A stretch of DNA of 41,065 nucleotides from assembly GCA_028874795.1 (NCBI GenBank), contig JAPPHT010000071.1, positions 1 through 41,065 on the forward strand. Reading direction: 5' to 3'. This document shows positions 24,405-32,990 of this stretch, one piece after another. The notes under the pieces were generated by a model that was not told the origin of the DNA, did not search any database, and worked only from the letters and a program-made list of their open reading frames with translations. Every line of letters begins with the position of its first letter. Positions within the stretch are counted from its first letter, which is position 1. The position numbers and the translations under genes were made by a program. This DNA is from Chloroflexota bacterium (GTDB lineage Bacteria > Chloroflexota > Dehalococcoidia > Lucifugimonadales > Australimonadaceae).

Positions 24405-25439
24405 CTAGGCGAACGCGCGGCGGCGGGAGCGGAAGACCATCAGCCCGCCACTGAGGACGAACGCGGCGCCCAGCACCAGGGCCAGCAGCGCAACCATCGG
24501 CACCAGCGAGTCGCCGGTGGCGGGCGGAGCGCCGACGCCCGGTCGGAACGCGCCGAGGTCCTGCGCCGCCTCATAGACGGCTATCGCGCCGCCGCTGCTG
24601 GGGTCGCCTTGCGCTTCGCTGTCCTCGACGGTGCCGTTCAGCAGGCGGTTCGCCCAGAGGTACAGGTTCTCAGTCTCAACCTTGGTGGCGACGTCGCTGC
24701 CGGCGGCAGCTGCCACGCGCGCGGCCGCATCGCGCATCTCACCCGCGAGCCGTATCACGTTGTTCGTAGCGTCGATAAGATCGTTTGCGGTGCCGTCGAC
24801 GTTCTCGTCATCGCCGCTCGCGGCGGAGAAGAGCAGGTCGCCGGCCACGTCTGCCGATGCCCTCGCCTGGGCCACTATGCCGCTCACCATCCCCGCTGCC
24901 ATCGCGGCACTCGCCTGCGTGTCGGCGAGCGAGTCGGCCTCGTACGCGGCCTCTGCGTAGGCCAGAGCGGATGCAGCCTGATCGCGCAAGGCTGTAGCTG
25001 CTCCATCCTCACCCACGAGTTCGACTATGTGGGAGAGGACGGCCCCACGGGTCGCCGCGCCATAGGCGATGACGCCGGAGGGTCCGGGGTCAGGGTCATC
25101 GAGCGGCTCAACGGTAATCACAAACGTGCCGTAGCGCGCAAGGAGGTCGTCGCCGGTGGGGGAGACGTACTCACCCTGGAGGTACGGCCCTCGGCCAAGT
25201 GTGCCGGTGCTGAGCTTGTTGTCATCCGCGTCTATCAGCCAGCCCTCATACGTAGACCCATGAGAGAGCGTGGTCGCGTCGGTAAAGTCGACAACCAGGC
25301 TGTCGCTGGACGCGTTGGCGTCGCGGAAGCTGGCGGCGCCGCCAAGGGCTGGTTCCCTCGCGCTCGCGCTGAGAGACATGAGCAGGCTCAGCGTCAGCAC
25401 CAGGGCTACGCTGATGGAGAGCTTTCGGCGTATGAACAT
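24405..25439 (-). CDS. Secreted, membrane/wall-anchored protein with LPxTG-like tail
   Basis: This 344-residue protein has a signal peptide MFIRRKLSISVALVLTLSLL ending near SASA (cleavage about residue 27). A beta-rich N-terminal domain follows (STYEGWLIDADDNKLSTGTL, GTFVITVEPLDDPDPGPSG), resembling the C-terminal domain of RskA-like anti-sigma factors. A long Ala-rich helical domain comes next (DQAASALAYAEAAYEA, AARVAAAAGSDVATKVE). The C-terminus has PPATGDS, a hydrophobic helix and the basic tail RSRRR, the order of a sortase sorting signal with Pro in place of Leu. GGAGG lies 4-5 nt before the ATG at 25439. The function is unknown; extracellular location is well supported. Confidence 0.8.
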   Translation of the reverse strand: MFIRRKLSISVALVLTLSLLMSLSASAREPALGGAASFRDANASSDSLVVDFTDATTLSHGSTYEGWLIDADDNKLSTGTLGRGPYLQGEYVSPTGDDLLARYGTFVITVEPLDDPDPGPSGVIAYGAATRGAVLSHIVELVGEDGAATALRDQAASALAYAEAAYEADSLADTQASAAMAAGMVSGIVAQARASADVAGDLLFSAASGDDENVDGTANDLIDATNNVIRLAGEMRDAAARVAAAAGSDVATKVETENLYLWANRLLNGTVEDSEAQGDPSSGGAIAVYEAAQDLGAFRPGVGAPPATGDSLVPMVALLALVLGAAFVLSGGLMVFRSRRRAFA

Positions 25440-25646
25440 CCCGCCTCCTGTTAGTCCGGTGACTCTTCGCATCAAGGCATGGCCGGACGCAACCTTCCGG
25501 ACGAACCTAATGCATATCATATCCTAAGCCAAGCCGGAAGCCGGTCAGGCCTTGCACGGCATTATAGTACATCATCGCCGCTCCGCCATAGTTTTTGTAG
25601 CGTCCTCTCGTCCAACTTTCTGCAGATACGCGTGCATCCCGGCAGT

Positions 25647-25675
25647 TTGACCCGCCAGCCCGACGGTTATACCAT
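25647..25675 (+). promoter_or_regulatory. Probable promoter of the TPP-riboswitch transcript
   Basis: TTGACC (25647-25652) and TACCAT (25670-25675) are 17 nt apart. Transcription would begin about 20 nt before the riboswitch. Confidence 0.5.
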
Positions 25676-25700
25676 GCCGCGCAATCGAATACAGCGAACG

Positions 25701-25788
25701 TTCAGGGGAGCCGGACCCACGTCCGGCTGAGAGGCCCGCAGCGGGCGACCCTCAGAACCTGACCTGGGTCATGCCAGCGTAGGAAGAG
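25701..25788 (+). promoter_or_regulatory. TPP riboswitch (THI element)
   Basis: The conserved THI-box parts are in order: TCAGGGGAGCC (25702-25712), a variable GGACC...GTCC stem, CTGAGAGG (25727-25734), a GCCCGC/GCGGGC stem, then GAACCTGA (25755-25762) and GGGTCATGCCAGCGTAGGAA (25766-25785). These match the thiamin-pyrophosphate aptamer. It stands upstream of the transporter gene at 25862, which it should shut down when TPP is plentiful. Confidence 0.95.
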
Positions 25789-25808
25789 CGATGCAGCCGC
25801 GGGTGCCG

Positions 25809-25841
25809 CGAAGGGCCGCTCCTCCACCGAGCGGCCCTTCG
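25809..25841 (+). terminator. Expression-platform hairpin between riboswitch and transporter
   Basis: CGAAGGGCCGCT (25809-25820) and AGCGGCCCTTCG (25830-25841) form a 12-bp stem. The loop CCTCCACCG holds CCTCC, which is complementary to the GGAGG of the transporter's ribosome site (25849-25857). No T-run follows. It may be a terminator or may act on translation. Confidence 0.6.
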
Positions 25842-25861
25842 CTATAACGGAGGAGGACGCT

Positions 25862-27364
25862 ATGTCCACCGAGGCCTGGGCTCTCATCGCTGCGATCGTC
25901 ACCATGGCCGTCATGTCCGCGGCCGGCATCACCTACTCGAGGATGAGGCGGCAGACCATCGAAGACTTCGTCTCCGCGCGCGGCTCCATCGGCGGAATGA
26001 CCGCCATGGCCACCATGGCAGCGTCGCTGCTGGGAGCGTGGATCCTGTTCAGTCCCGCTGAAGCAGCCACCTGGGCGGGGGTGGCCGCGCTCATCGGCTA
26101 CGGGATCGGGCAGGCAGCCCCCATCGTGGCGTTCACGGTGGTCGGTCCGCGGATGCGGAAGCTCGCACCGAACGGCCACTCCCTCAGCGAGTTCGTCTGG
26201 CAGCGCTACGGCCGCGCGATGTATCTCATCACGCTGCTCATCATCGTCCTCTACATGTTCACCTTCCTCGCCGCCGAGATGGGAGCGATCGCGCGGGCCG
26301 TGGCCCAGGTTGCCGACGCGCCACTGCTGCTGACGCTCGTCCTCGTCGGCGCCGCGACGCTGGCCTACACCGTTTACGGAGGTCTCCGGGCGTCCATCTT
26401 CACGGACAACATCCAGTTCGCCATCATCATCCCCCTGCTCATAGCTGTTCTCGTCGCCACACTCGCTCACTTCGGGGGCTGGACCGCGGCGTTCGACACC
26501 GTGAGGGAGGAGAACGCGGCGCTGCTGGACGTCACCCAATTGCACGGCATCGAGTTCGGCCTCACGCTCGTGATCGCCATCCTCGCGGCGAACCTCTTCC
26601 ACCAGGGACTCTGGCAGCGCGTGTACGCCGCAAGGACGGACGCCGATATCTGGCGTGGGTTCCTCTCGGCCGGCGCGCTCGTTGTCCCACTGATCATCGC
26701 CGCCGGGCTGTTCGGACTCTGGGCCGTCAGCAGTGGACTGGTCAACGACGACCAGCCTGCTTCCATCGCACTCTTCACGCTGGCCCTGGAAGTGCTGCCC
26801 GGTTGGGCGCTTGTGGTTCTGGTCTCGCTCGCGCTCGTGCTCGTGATGAGCAGCATGGATACGCTTCTCAATGGCATGGCGAGCGTCTTCACGGCGGACC
26901 TCTCCCGCATCCGCGGCGGACGCGGACTGTTGGGGTCAACGCGACTCATCACCGCTGTCCTCATCGTCCCTGCCGCCGTGGTCGGCTTTGCATTTGACAG
27001 CGTCCTCTACTTGTTCCTGATCGCCGACCTCGTATGCGCGGGAGCCATGGTGCCCGTATTCGCGGGCATGTGGAGCCGTCATCTGAGTGGAACAGGGGCT
27101 GTGGCCGGAGCGGTGGCGGGCATCGCGGTTGGAGCCGTGTTCTTCCCAACGAGGAGCCTTGCGGGCTGGTGGACCTGGGACGGCCTCTCGAACGTGTGGC
27201 ACATCCTGGCGTCCGGAAACCTGCTGGCCAGCTTCCTCCTGGCAGTCCTTGTGTCATCGGCGGTTACGGCGCTGTTCGTGCTGGTCGCTCAGCGACGCGG
27301 GGCGCGGGAGTTCGATCTCGAGTCCCTGGCGGAAGAGATACGCCCCCTGGAGAGTGAAGCGTGA
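25862..27364 (+). CDS. Sodium/solute symporter (SSS) family, probable thiamin-related transporter
   Basis: This 500-residue, 13-14 helix protein of the LeuT-fold SSS family has the family region AYTVYGGLRASIFTDNIQFA, and an N-terminal helix leads to EDFVSARGSIGGMTAMATMA. Further helices include FHQGLWQRVYAARTDADIWR and VLVMSSMDTLLNGMASVFTA, where the SSS sodium-site Ser residues lie. The substrate cannot be read from sequence. The TPP riboswitch upstream and tenA-thiD downstream make thiamin or a pyrimidine precursor the likely cargo (inference). GGAGGAGGA lies 4-5 nt before the ATG. Confidence 0.88.
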   Translation: MSTEAWALIAAIVTMAVMSAAGITYSRMRRQTIEDFVSARGSIGGMTAMATMAASLLGAWILFSPAEAATWAGVAALIGYGIGQAAPIVAFTVVGPRMRKLAPNGHSLSEFVWQRYGRAMYLITLLIIVLYMFTFLAAEMGAIARAVAQVADAPLLLTLVLVGAATLAYTVYGGLRASIFTDNIQFAIIIPLLIAVLVATLAHFGGWTAAFDTVREENAALLDVTQLHGIEFGLTLVIAILAANLFHQGLWQRVYAARTDADIWRGFLSAGALVVPLIIAAGLFGLWAVSSGLVNDDQPASIALFTLALEVLPGWALVVLVSLALVLVMSSMDTLLNGMASVFTADLSRIRGGRGLLGSTRLITAVLIVPAAVVGFAFDSVLYLFLIADLVCAGAMVPVFAGMWSRHLSGTGAVAGAVAGIAVGAVFFPTRSLAGWWTWDGLSNVWHILASGNLLASFLLAVLVSSAVTALFVLVAQRRGAREFDLESLAEEIRPLESEA

Positions 27365-27640
27365 GCGGGGCCTCTCCGTCGTTCCTGCGCAGGCAGGAAC
27401 CTCGTCTCCGGGGGCGAGGCATGAGCGGGGCGTCCGGTCCCCTCTCCCTACAAGGGGAGAGGGTTAGGGAGAGGGTACTCTGGGGTGGTGTGGGCATTGT
27501 CATATTGAGCGGAGCTGAAGGCGTAGCCTGAAGCGCAGTCGAAACATCTCTCGGGAGGCGTACCGGGTGCCCATCCGTTTCATTCCCTTACCCGGCCCGA
27601 CAGGGCCACGGGCCATTCCTGCGCAGGCAGGAACCTCGCC
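27362..27640. repeat. Repeat cluster between transporter and tenA
   Basis: It contains two 20-bp palindromes of the GTTCCTGC-GCAG-GCAGGAAC type (27381-27400 and 27615-27634), a CCCTCTCCCTACAAGGGGAG palindrome (about 27438-27465), and one copy of the CTGA-GCGGAG...CATCTCTCGGGAG repeat (27499-27557). No gene is seen in this 311-nt gap. Confidence 0.75.
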
Positions 27641-27675
27641 TCCGGACGTGGTCGTGGCGGCGCGCGGGAGGCCTC

Positions 27676-28347
27676 ATGGCTGAACCATTCAGCACCCGCC
27701 TGAGGGCGGCCGCGGCAGAAGTCTGGGAGGCCCAACATGGACATCCGTTCATCCGGGGCATCGGAGACGGCAGCCTGGACATCGCGCGCTTCAGGTACTG
27801 GGTGCGCCAGGACTACCGGTTCCTGATCGAATACGCGCGGATGCTCGCGACGGCATCCGCCCGCGCTCCCAACCTCGAGGCGATGGCCAGGCTGGCGCAA
27901 CTTACGAATGAGACGCTGGGTGTGGAGATGTCCATGCACCGCGCCTACGCAGCGCAGTTCGGCATCAGCGAGGAGGACCTGGAACGCGAGACAATGTCCC
28001 CCACGTGCCGGGCGTACACGGATTTCCTCGTCCGCACGGCAGCGACGGGCAGTTTCCCCGAGGTCGTCGGCGCACTGCTGCCTTGCATGTGGGGCTTCTC
28101 CGAGGTCGGTCAGCGGCTCGCCGCACAGGGGCGTCTGGAAGACCCGCGCTACGCCGCATGGATCGACATGTACGCGTCCGCCGAGTTCGCCGAACTGGCC
28201 GAGTGGTGCCGCGGCCTGATCGACCGCGTCACTGACGGGCTGCCGGAGGCGGAACTCTCCCGGGTTGAGGAAGCATTCGTCACCAGCTCTCGCTACGAGT
28301 ACCTGTTCTGGGAGATGGCATGGAACCAGGAGGAGTGGCCGGTATGA
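27676..28347 (+). CDS. tenA: TenA-family thiaminase II / aminopyrimidine salvage protein
   Basis: This 223-residue all-helical protein of the TenA_C (cysteine) group salvages thiamin breakdown products such as aminomethyl-pyrimidine. Matched active-site positions: Asp46 in [10 protein letters not shown], Cys137 in [14 protein letters not shown], and Glu208 in [12 protein letters not shown]. The tyrosines near the catalytic Cys in Bacillus TenA (PCYWLY) read PCMWGF here, so one hydrogen-bonding Tyr is replaced by Phe. GGGAGG lies 4 nt before the ATG. The 3' end overlaps thiD by 4 nt, fitting a shared salvage route. Confidence 0.92.
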   Translation: MAEPFSTRLRAAAAEVWEAQHGHPFIRGIGDGSLDIARFRYWVRQDYRFLIEYARMLATASARAPNLEAMARLAQLTNETLGVEMSMHRAYAAQFGISEEDLERETMSPTCRAYTDFLVRTAATGSFPEVVGALLPCMWGFSEVGQRLAAQGRLEDPRYAAWIDMYASAEFAELAEWCRGLIDRVTDGLPEAELSRVEEAFVTSSRYEYLFWEMAWNQEEWPV

Positions 28348-29144
28348 GCGAGAAACAGACGCCCATCGCGCTGACCATAGCGGGTTCGGATTCCGGAGGC
28401 GGGGCCGGCATACAGGCCGACCTCAAGACATTCGCCGCGTTCGAGGTCTATGGCGCGAGCGCCCTGACCGCCGTCACTGCACAGAACACGCTTGGAGTCA
28501 CCGCCGTGCACGAATTGCCGGTCGATGTCGTCCACGCTCAGATAGACGCCGTGGCAACGGACCTCGGCATGGATGCAGTGAAGACGGGCATGCTCTCCAG
28601 CGCAGCAATCATCGACGCCGTCGCAGAGCGGCTCGAGTCCCACGGCGTGCAGCAACTCGTTGTGGACCCGGTGATGGTGGCGAAGGGAGGCGACCGCCTC
28701 CTGCGGGAGGACGCAGTTGCAGCGCTGGCTTCCCGGCTGCTGCCCCTGGCGCTTGTCTCTACACCGAACGCCGAGGAAGCCGCCGCCCTGTGCGGCCACC
28801 CCGTACAGACGATGGAGCAGGCACGAGGCGCCGCACAAGCCATCCACGGCATGGGCTGCCGCTATGTGGTTGTGAAGGGAGGCCACTTCGGAGAAGACGC
28901 CGTCGACGTGCTGTACGACGGTTCCAGTTTCACGGAGTTTCCGGCGAAACGCATCGCCACGACCAGCACCCACGGCACCGGCTGCACGTTCGCCTCAGCG
29001 GTTGCGGCTGGGCTCGCCAGGGGAGGCTCGGTGGAGAGCGCTGTGTCCGACGCGAAGGCTTACGTAACGGCCGCCATCGCTGCGGCGCCCTCGATTGGAG
29101 CCGGACACGGCCCCCTGCACCACTTCCACGCATGGTGGGCCTGA
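28344..29144 (+). CDS. thiD: Hydroxymethylpyrimidine/phosphomethylpyrimidine kinase
   Basis: ThiD phosphorylates HMP and HMP-P in thiamin biosynthesis and salvage. The 266-residue protein has the substrate loop [16 protein letters not shown] (13-28), [26 protein letters not shown] and the anion-hole motif [12 protein letters not shown] near residue 212, all features of the ribokinase-fold ThiD. The ATG overlaps the tenA stop (ATGA), so the pair is translationally coupled. Confidence 0.95.
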   Translation: MSEKQTPIALTIAGSDSGGGAGIQADLKTFAAFEVYGASALTAVTAQNTLGVTAVHELPVDVVHAQIDAVATDLGMDAVKTGMLSSAAIIDAVAERLESHGVQQLVVDPVMVAKGGDRLLREDAVAALASRLLPLALVSTPNAEEAAALCGHPVQTMEQARGAAQAIHGMGCRYVVVKGGHFGEDAVDVLYDGSSFTEFPAKRIATTSTHGTGCTFASAVAAGLARGGSVESAVSDAKAYVTAAIAAAPSIGAGHGPLHHFHAWWA

Positions 29145-29189
29145 CCCCTTCCCCCTTGACGGCAGAGGGTGAGGGTGAACCGACGCGGG

Positions 29190-29325
29190 GCGCAGCCCCC
29201 GTCATTCCCGCACAGGCGGGAATCCAGAGTGACCGGGCAGCTCACGCGGTGGGGTATGGGGGGTGGGGGCGCCTTCCATGTCACCCACGGGATACTCCTC
29301 TACATACCCCTTCCTCCTCGACGGT
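29190..29325. repeat. Composite intergenic repeat, copy C
   Basis: The palindrome ATTCCC-N8-GGGAAT (29204-29223) is followed by GACCGGGCAGCTCACGCGGT, GGGGTATGGGGGGTGGGGG, CCTTCCATGTCACCC and TACTCCTCTACATACCCC. The order matches copy A. It fills the gap between thiD and the HU promoter. Confidence 0.8.
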
Positions 29326-29360
29326 GGAACGTTGGGATGGGGATGGTTCAGCTGCGCCCG

Positions 29361-29369
29361 TGCTATACT
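29361..29369 (+). promoter_or_regulatory. Extended -10 promoter of the HU gene
   Basis: TGCTATACT (TATACT at 29364-29369 with TGC before it) is an extended -10 without a good -35. The leader would be about 55 nt. Confidence 0.5.
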
Positions 29370-29429
29370 CCCCGCACCACAGGAGCATTTGGGGTCTTGC
29401 CCCAGCCTCAAATGCGAGGAGGTGACAGG

Positions 29430-29723
29430 GTGGCAACGATTCGGAAGGGAGACCTGGCGCTGAGAGTCTCACTGGAGCTTGGCGCAACCCGTGCCCAAGG
29501 GGATGCAGCCCTCAATGCTGTGCTCAAGAGCATTACTGATGCTGTGGCCGCCGGAGATCGTGTTGTCCTCACCGGGTTCGGCTCGTTCGAGTCCCGTCAG
29601 GTGAAGGAGCGGCAGGTGACGGCCATCCGCGGGCCACAGGCAGGGCAGCGCATCACCGTTCCTTCTCACAAACGGGTCGGCTTTACCGCGGGCGCCGATC
29701 TTGCGGGAGCTGTCCGGAAGTAG
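29430..29723 (+). CDS. HU-family DNA-binding protein
   Basis: This 97-residue nucleoid protein has the HU/IHF fold: N-terminal helices (IRKGDLALRVSLELGATRAQ), then GDRVVLTGFGSFESRQVKER and the DNA-contacting arm with GPQAGQRITVPSHKRVGF, where the RNP-type arm of HU reads GPQAGQ. AGGAGG (29417-29422) lies 7 nt before the GTG at 29430; an ATG at 29412 overlaps that site and is less likely. A strong terminator follows, so it is a single-gene transcript. Confidence 0.93.
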   Translation: MATIRKGDLALRVSLELGATRAQGDAALNAVLKSITDAVAAGDRVVLTGFGSFESRQVKERQVTAIRGPQAGQRITVPSHKRVGFTAGADLAGAVRK

Positions 29724-29759
29724 CCTGGCAGCGCACAGTTCCAGTCCTGTTACCGTTTC

Positions 29760-29795
29760 AAGGCCACCTCCGCCCGCTACAGCGGAGGTGGCCTT
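29760..29795 (+). terminator. Terminator after HU gene
   Basis: AAGGCCACCTCCGC (29760-29773) and GCGGAGGTGGCCTT (29782-29795) form a perfect 14-bp stem with an 8-nt loop, followed by CGCTTTG. Confidence 0.8.
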
Positions 29796-29867
29796 CGCTT
29801 TGCGGCGTGATTGCCCCGAAAGCACATGACGGTCCACCGTTTCCCCAGCGCAAGCGCCGGGACTACC

Positions 29868-30968
29868 ATGGACGCCGTGACGACCCAGCGCTACATAGCT
29901 CTACTGGACCTGGACGCCTTCTATGCCTCGGTCGAGGTACTGGAGGAGCCGTCCCTCGATGGCAAGCCCCTGCTCATAGGCGGAAGCCCGCAATCACGAG
30001 GCGTCGTCGCAGCGGCCTCGTACGAGGCGCGCAAGTTCGGGTGTCACTCAGCGATGCCGATGTCCCGCGCTGTGCGCCTCTGTCCGGAGGCCATCGTCCT
30101 CCCGCCACGCTTCCACCTCTATCGAGAGTATTCCGGGCGCGTCATGGATATCCTCCAGCGTGAGTCCGGAGTCGTCCAACAGATGTCCATAGACGAGGCC
30201 TATGTTGACCTCACTCCCGTTTCGAGTGATATGCAGGATGCGGTGAACCGCGCCCACCGCATGCAGGGACGCATCCGGGTAGACCTTGGCCTCCCGTGCT
30301 CCGTGGGTGTCGCGAGCAACAAGATGGTAGCCAAAGTCGCGTGTGAGACCGGCAAGCCTGGAGGATTCGTCGTCGTGGAGCCGGGGACGGAATCGGCCTT
30401 TCTGGCAGACCTGGACGTGCGCTCCCTGCCTGGCATCGGGCCGCGTTCCACTGAGCGTTTGAAGTCACACGGCTACCTGGTGCTCGGCCAGATCGCATCC
30501 GCTCCTTCGGAGGCGCTCGTGACGATCCTGGGGCCGTGGGGGGCCGCGCTCAAACAGCGCGCGCGGGGAGAAGACCCCTCTCCCGTGCACCCGGAGCGCG
30601 AAACGAAGTCCGTCAGCGCCGAGGAGACGTTCGCGGCGGATGTCAGCGTCCGCGAGACACTCGTCGAGGAGCTGCGGAGGATGGGAGACCGCGTTGCACG
30701 GTCGTTGGAGAAGCATGGACTCGTCGGGCGGACCGTCACTCTCAAACTCCGTCTCGCTGATTTCACCACGATCACCCGTTCCACCAGCAGAGAGAACGCA
30801 ACAGCCCACGCTGACGCGATATTGGCCGACGCGCTGCATCTGCTGGATACCAACTGGGACCCTGGCACCAGCGTTCGCCTCATAGGCGTCGGTGTCAGCA
30901 ATCTACGGCCCATTCAGGTTCCGGGGCAGCTGGCCCTGGAGTTGAGCGACGGCCAGAGGGAGAACTGA
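29868..30968 (+). CDS. dinB: DNA polymerase IV (Y-family)
   Basis: Error-prone translesion polymerase of about 366 residues. The catalytic carboxylates are in ALLDLDAFYASVE (D14) and MSIDEAYVDLT (D109, E110). The palm/finger block GVVAAASYEARKFGCHSAMP and the helix-hairpin-helix region VRSLPGIGPRSTERLKSHG are present. The C-terminus holds GQLALELS, a plausible sliding-clamp-binding motif. Starts at TTG 29811, ATG 29826 and ATG 29868 are all in frame; the last gives the usual short N-terminus. It lies 3 nt before the next gene, so they share a transcript. Confidence 0.93.
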   Translation: MDAVTTQRYIALLDLDAFYASVEVLEEPSLDGKPLLIGGSPQSRGVVAAASYEARKFGCHSAMPMSRAVRLCPEAIVLPPRFHLYREYSGRVMDILQRESGVVQQMSIDEAYVDLTPVSSDMQDAVNRAHRMQGRIRVDLGLPCSVGVASNKMVAKVACETGKPGGFVVVEPGTESAFLADLDVRSLPGIGPRSTERLKSHGYLVLGQIASAPSEALVTILGPWGAALKQRARGEDPSPVHPERETKSVSAEETFAADVSVRETLVEELRRMGDRVARSLEKHGLVGRTVTLKLRLADFTTITRSTSRENATAHADAILADALHLLDTNWDPGTSVRLIGVGVSNLRPIQVPGQLALELSDGQREN

Positions 30969-30971
30969 CAC

Positions 30972-31925
30972 TTGCTGCTCATCAACGAACAAGAAGTGCA
31001 TGACCTGCTTCCCATGGACGAGTGCATAGAGGTGCTGGATGCTGCATTCGCCGAATGGGCTGCGGGATCGGTGTCCAACATGCCTCGCTATCGGTTGCCC
31101 CTCATGCGAGGAGCGCAACAACTGATGGCGGGGATGTCGAGGGACGCCGGAGCAACCGGACTCAAGACCTACGTCAGTGGTACGCAGGGGTCGGGCCGTA
31201 TGGTGGTGCTCCTCTTCAGCACAGAAGACGGCTCCCTTCTTGCCATGCTCTCCGCCAATGCCCTCGGCCAGATACGAACAGGGGCCGCGAGTGGCGTTGC
31301 CACTCGCCACATGGCGCGTGCGGACGCCAGCGCTGTTGCCATAATCGGCACTGGCTCTCAGGCAGGAACGCAACTCGAGGCGGTCGCTGCAGTGCGCCCC
31401 CTCGAGCGGGCCTTCGTATACAGCCGCACCCCGGACCGGCGGGAGGCCTTTGCGCAACGGATGTCGTCTCAACTTGGCATAGACGTGCGTCCTGCCGAGT
31501 CTGCGCACGAGGCCGTTTCCCAGGCTGCCGTTGTTTGCGCCATCACCAACTCGCGGGAACCGGTCTTCGACGGGGACTCACTCTCCCCGGGAACGCACGT
31601 CAACGCGGCAGGGAGCAATCATTGGATGCGCCGCGAGATCGACGAGACGACCATACGCCGCAGCGACATCGTCGTCGTAGACGACCTCGAGGACGCGAAG
31701 AACGAGTGCGGTGAGCTGATATGGGCGGTCGAACGTCGCGCGTTCCGCTGGGAGAACGCGGTGGAACTACGTGACGTCGTCGCTGGCCGGACAACGGGTC
31801 GGCCGTCGCCGGAGTCGATCACGCTCTTCGAGTCCCAGGGCCTCGCCATGGAGGACGTCACGGTGGGAATGCACGTCTACCGCAAGGCGATGGATGGCGG
31901 CATCGGCACGCAAGTGGAACTCTAG
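30972..31925 (+). CDS. Ornithine cyclodeaminase / mu-crystallin family protein
   Basis: This 317-residue NAD(P)-binding protein has an N-terminal half with YRLPLMRGAQQLMAGMSRDA and GLKTYVSG. The family's QIRTGAASGVATRHMAR block precedes the Rossmann motif VAIIGTGSQAGTQLEAV, and VNAAGSNHWMRREID and VVVDDLEDAKNECGEL follow. Family members are ornithine cyclodeaminases, alanine dehydrogenases or ketimine reductases; the substrate here is not clear. The start is a TTG 3 nt after dinB, an unusual pairing, with no metabolic partner next to it. Confidence 0.88.
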   Translation: MLLINEQEVHDLLPMDECIEVLDAAFAEWAAGSVSNMPRYRLPLMRGAQQLMAGMSRDAGATGLKTYVSGTQGSGRMVVLLFSTEDGSLLAMLSANALGQIRTGAASGVATRHMARADASAVAIIGTGSQAGTQLEAVAAVRPLERAFVYSRTPDRREAFAQRMSSQLGIDVRPAESAHEAVSQAAVVCAITNSREPVFDGDSLSPGTHVNAAGSNHWMRREIDETTIRRSDIVVVDDLEDAKNECGELIWAVERRAFRWENAVELRDVVAGRTTGRPSPESITLFESQGLAMEDVTVGMHVYRKAMDGGIGTQVEL

Positions 31926-31931
31926 TGGCAA

Positions 31932-32128
31932 CCCCCGTCATTCCAGCGAAAGCTGGAATCCACCCTACCCTGTCCGTCCATGCAAGTTGTTCCCTCGCGT
32001 GCTGAGCGGAGCGCAGCGGAGTCGAAGCATCTCTCGGGAGAACGCTGGGGACCCCTCATCGAGTCTGAACACCTATCTGAGCGAGCGTCCGCTGGCATCC
32101 ACCCCTTATCCTGTCTATCCTGTCCATC
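31932..32128. repeat. Repeat cluster before the DUF971 gene
   Basis: It holds a palindrome ATTCCAGC-GAAA-GCTGGAAT (31940-31959), a copy of the GAGCGGAG...GTCGAAGCATCTCTCGGGAG repeat (about 32000-32040), and two versions of a CCACCC..TATCCTGTC..TCCATG motif (about 31960-31985 and 32098-32132). No gene is seen in this gap. Confidence 0.7.
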
Positions 32129-32140
32129 CATGTGAATGTT

Positions 32141-32455
32141 ATGGCAGACCTGCAGTACGAGCCGCAGCAGATAGATATCGCACCGGACGGACTCCACATC
32201 GTCTGGAAGGATGGGGTGGAAACACTCCTCCCTCACCGGTACCTGCGAGGGCACTGCGGTTGCGCCCAGTGCGTGGACGAGATGACCCACACGCGCCGCG
32301 TTGGCGTCGACGACGTGCCGTCGGACGTACGGATAGAGGATTACATGGAGATAGGCCGCTACGCGATCGGCCTGCTCTTCAGCGACCTGCACGACACCGG
32401 GATCTTTCCCTACAAACTGATCCGCGACCTCGCGAACCAATCCGCCGGCTCCTGA
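32141..32455 (+). CDS. DUF971 (gamma-butyrobetaine hydroxylase-like N-terminal domain) protein
   Basis: This 104-residue single-domain protein carries the metal-binding-type Cys motif of the family: LPHRYLRGHCGCAQCVDEMT, preceded by IVWKDGVETLL. Bacterial stand-alone DUF971 proteins are often linked to iron-sulfur cluster or folate genes; no such link is seen here. The ATG at 32141 is preferred over an in-frame GTG at 32132. Confidence 0.8.
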   Translation: MADLQYEPQQIDIAPDGLHIVWKDGVETLLPHRYLRGHCGCAQCVDEMTHTRRVGVDDVPSDVRIEDYMEIGRYAIGLLFSDLHDTGIFPYKLIRDLANQSAGS

Positions 32456-32495
32456 CACCCCCCATGGACCGGAGCGATGCCGCTCCGTTAACGCC

Positions 32496-32798
32496 CTACG
32501 CCGTCATCCCCATGCGCTCCTTGAGCGCGTCCACCGCCTCGTGAGCGCCGTAGACCGTTGTCAATCGCCCATCCACACGGATCCGTAGTTTGCCGATGTG
32601 CCCCGTCTTCGCCAGCAGCCAGAGAGACCAGTTCAGTGCGGACCGCTTCATCCGGGGGAAAGTCCTTATCAGCTCGTCGCCCTGATACTCGAACACCTCG
32701 TCCGGACGGCGCATCAGTTCTTCGTACACCATCGCCTGCAAGGGGGGAAGGCCACCTTCGGCAAGCAGACTGTAGTTGGCGATCTGGGATATCTTCAT
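32496..32798 (-). CDS. Small protein of unknown function, winged-helix-like
   Basis: This 100-residue protein has no recognised family. Its sequence (KISQIANYSLLAEGGLPPLQ, RPDEVFEYQGDELIRTFPRM, KRSALNWSLWLLAKTGHIGK, IRVDGRLTTVYGAHEAVDAL) suggests helices followed by a beta wing, as in small winged-helix DNA-binding proteins; this is only a reading of the pattern. It stands alone on the minus strand between the DUF971 gene and gatC. The 190 nt on its 5' side (32799-32990) hold no other gene. Confidence 0.55.
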   Translation of the reverse strand: MKISQIANYSLLAEGGLPPLQAMVYEELMRRPDEVFEYQGDELIRTFPRMKRSALNWSLWLLAKTGHIGKLRIRVDGRLTTVYGAHEAVDALKERMGMTA

Positions 32799-32990
32799 CG
32801 GCGCGTGCCTCTCGACAAACGTACCCTCTTCTGAGCGACAACCAGTTTAGTCACCCCACTCGAAGCTCTGGAACCAGATTCGCTTGCGGGTAAGCGCCTG
32901 TTCGATGCCTCGGTAGCCGAACACTCAGGCGTGTCTGATACACTGGCGAGCGCCCCTCCATCCACCGCACGCTTGTGTGCGCCCCCAGCC

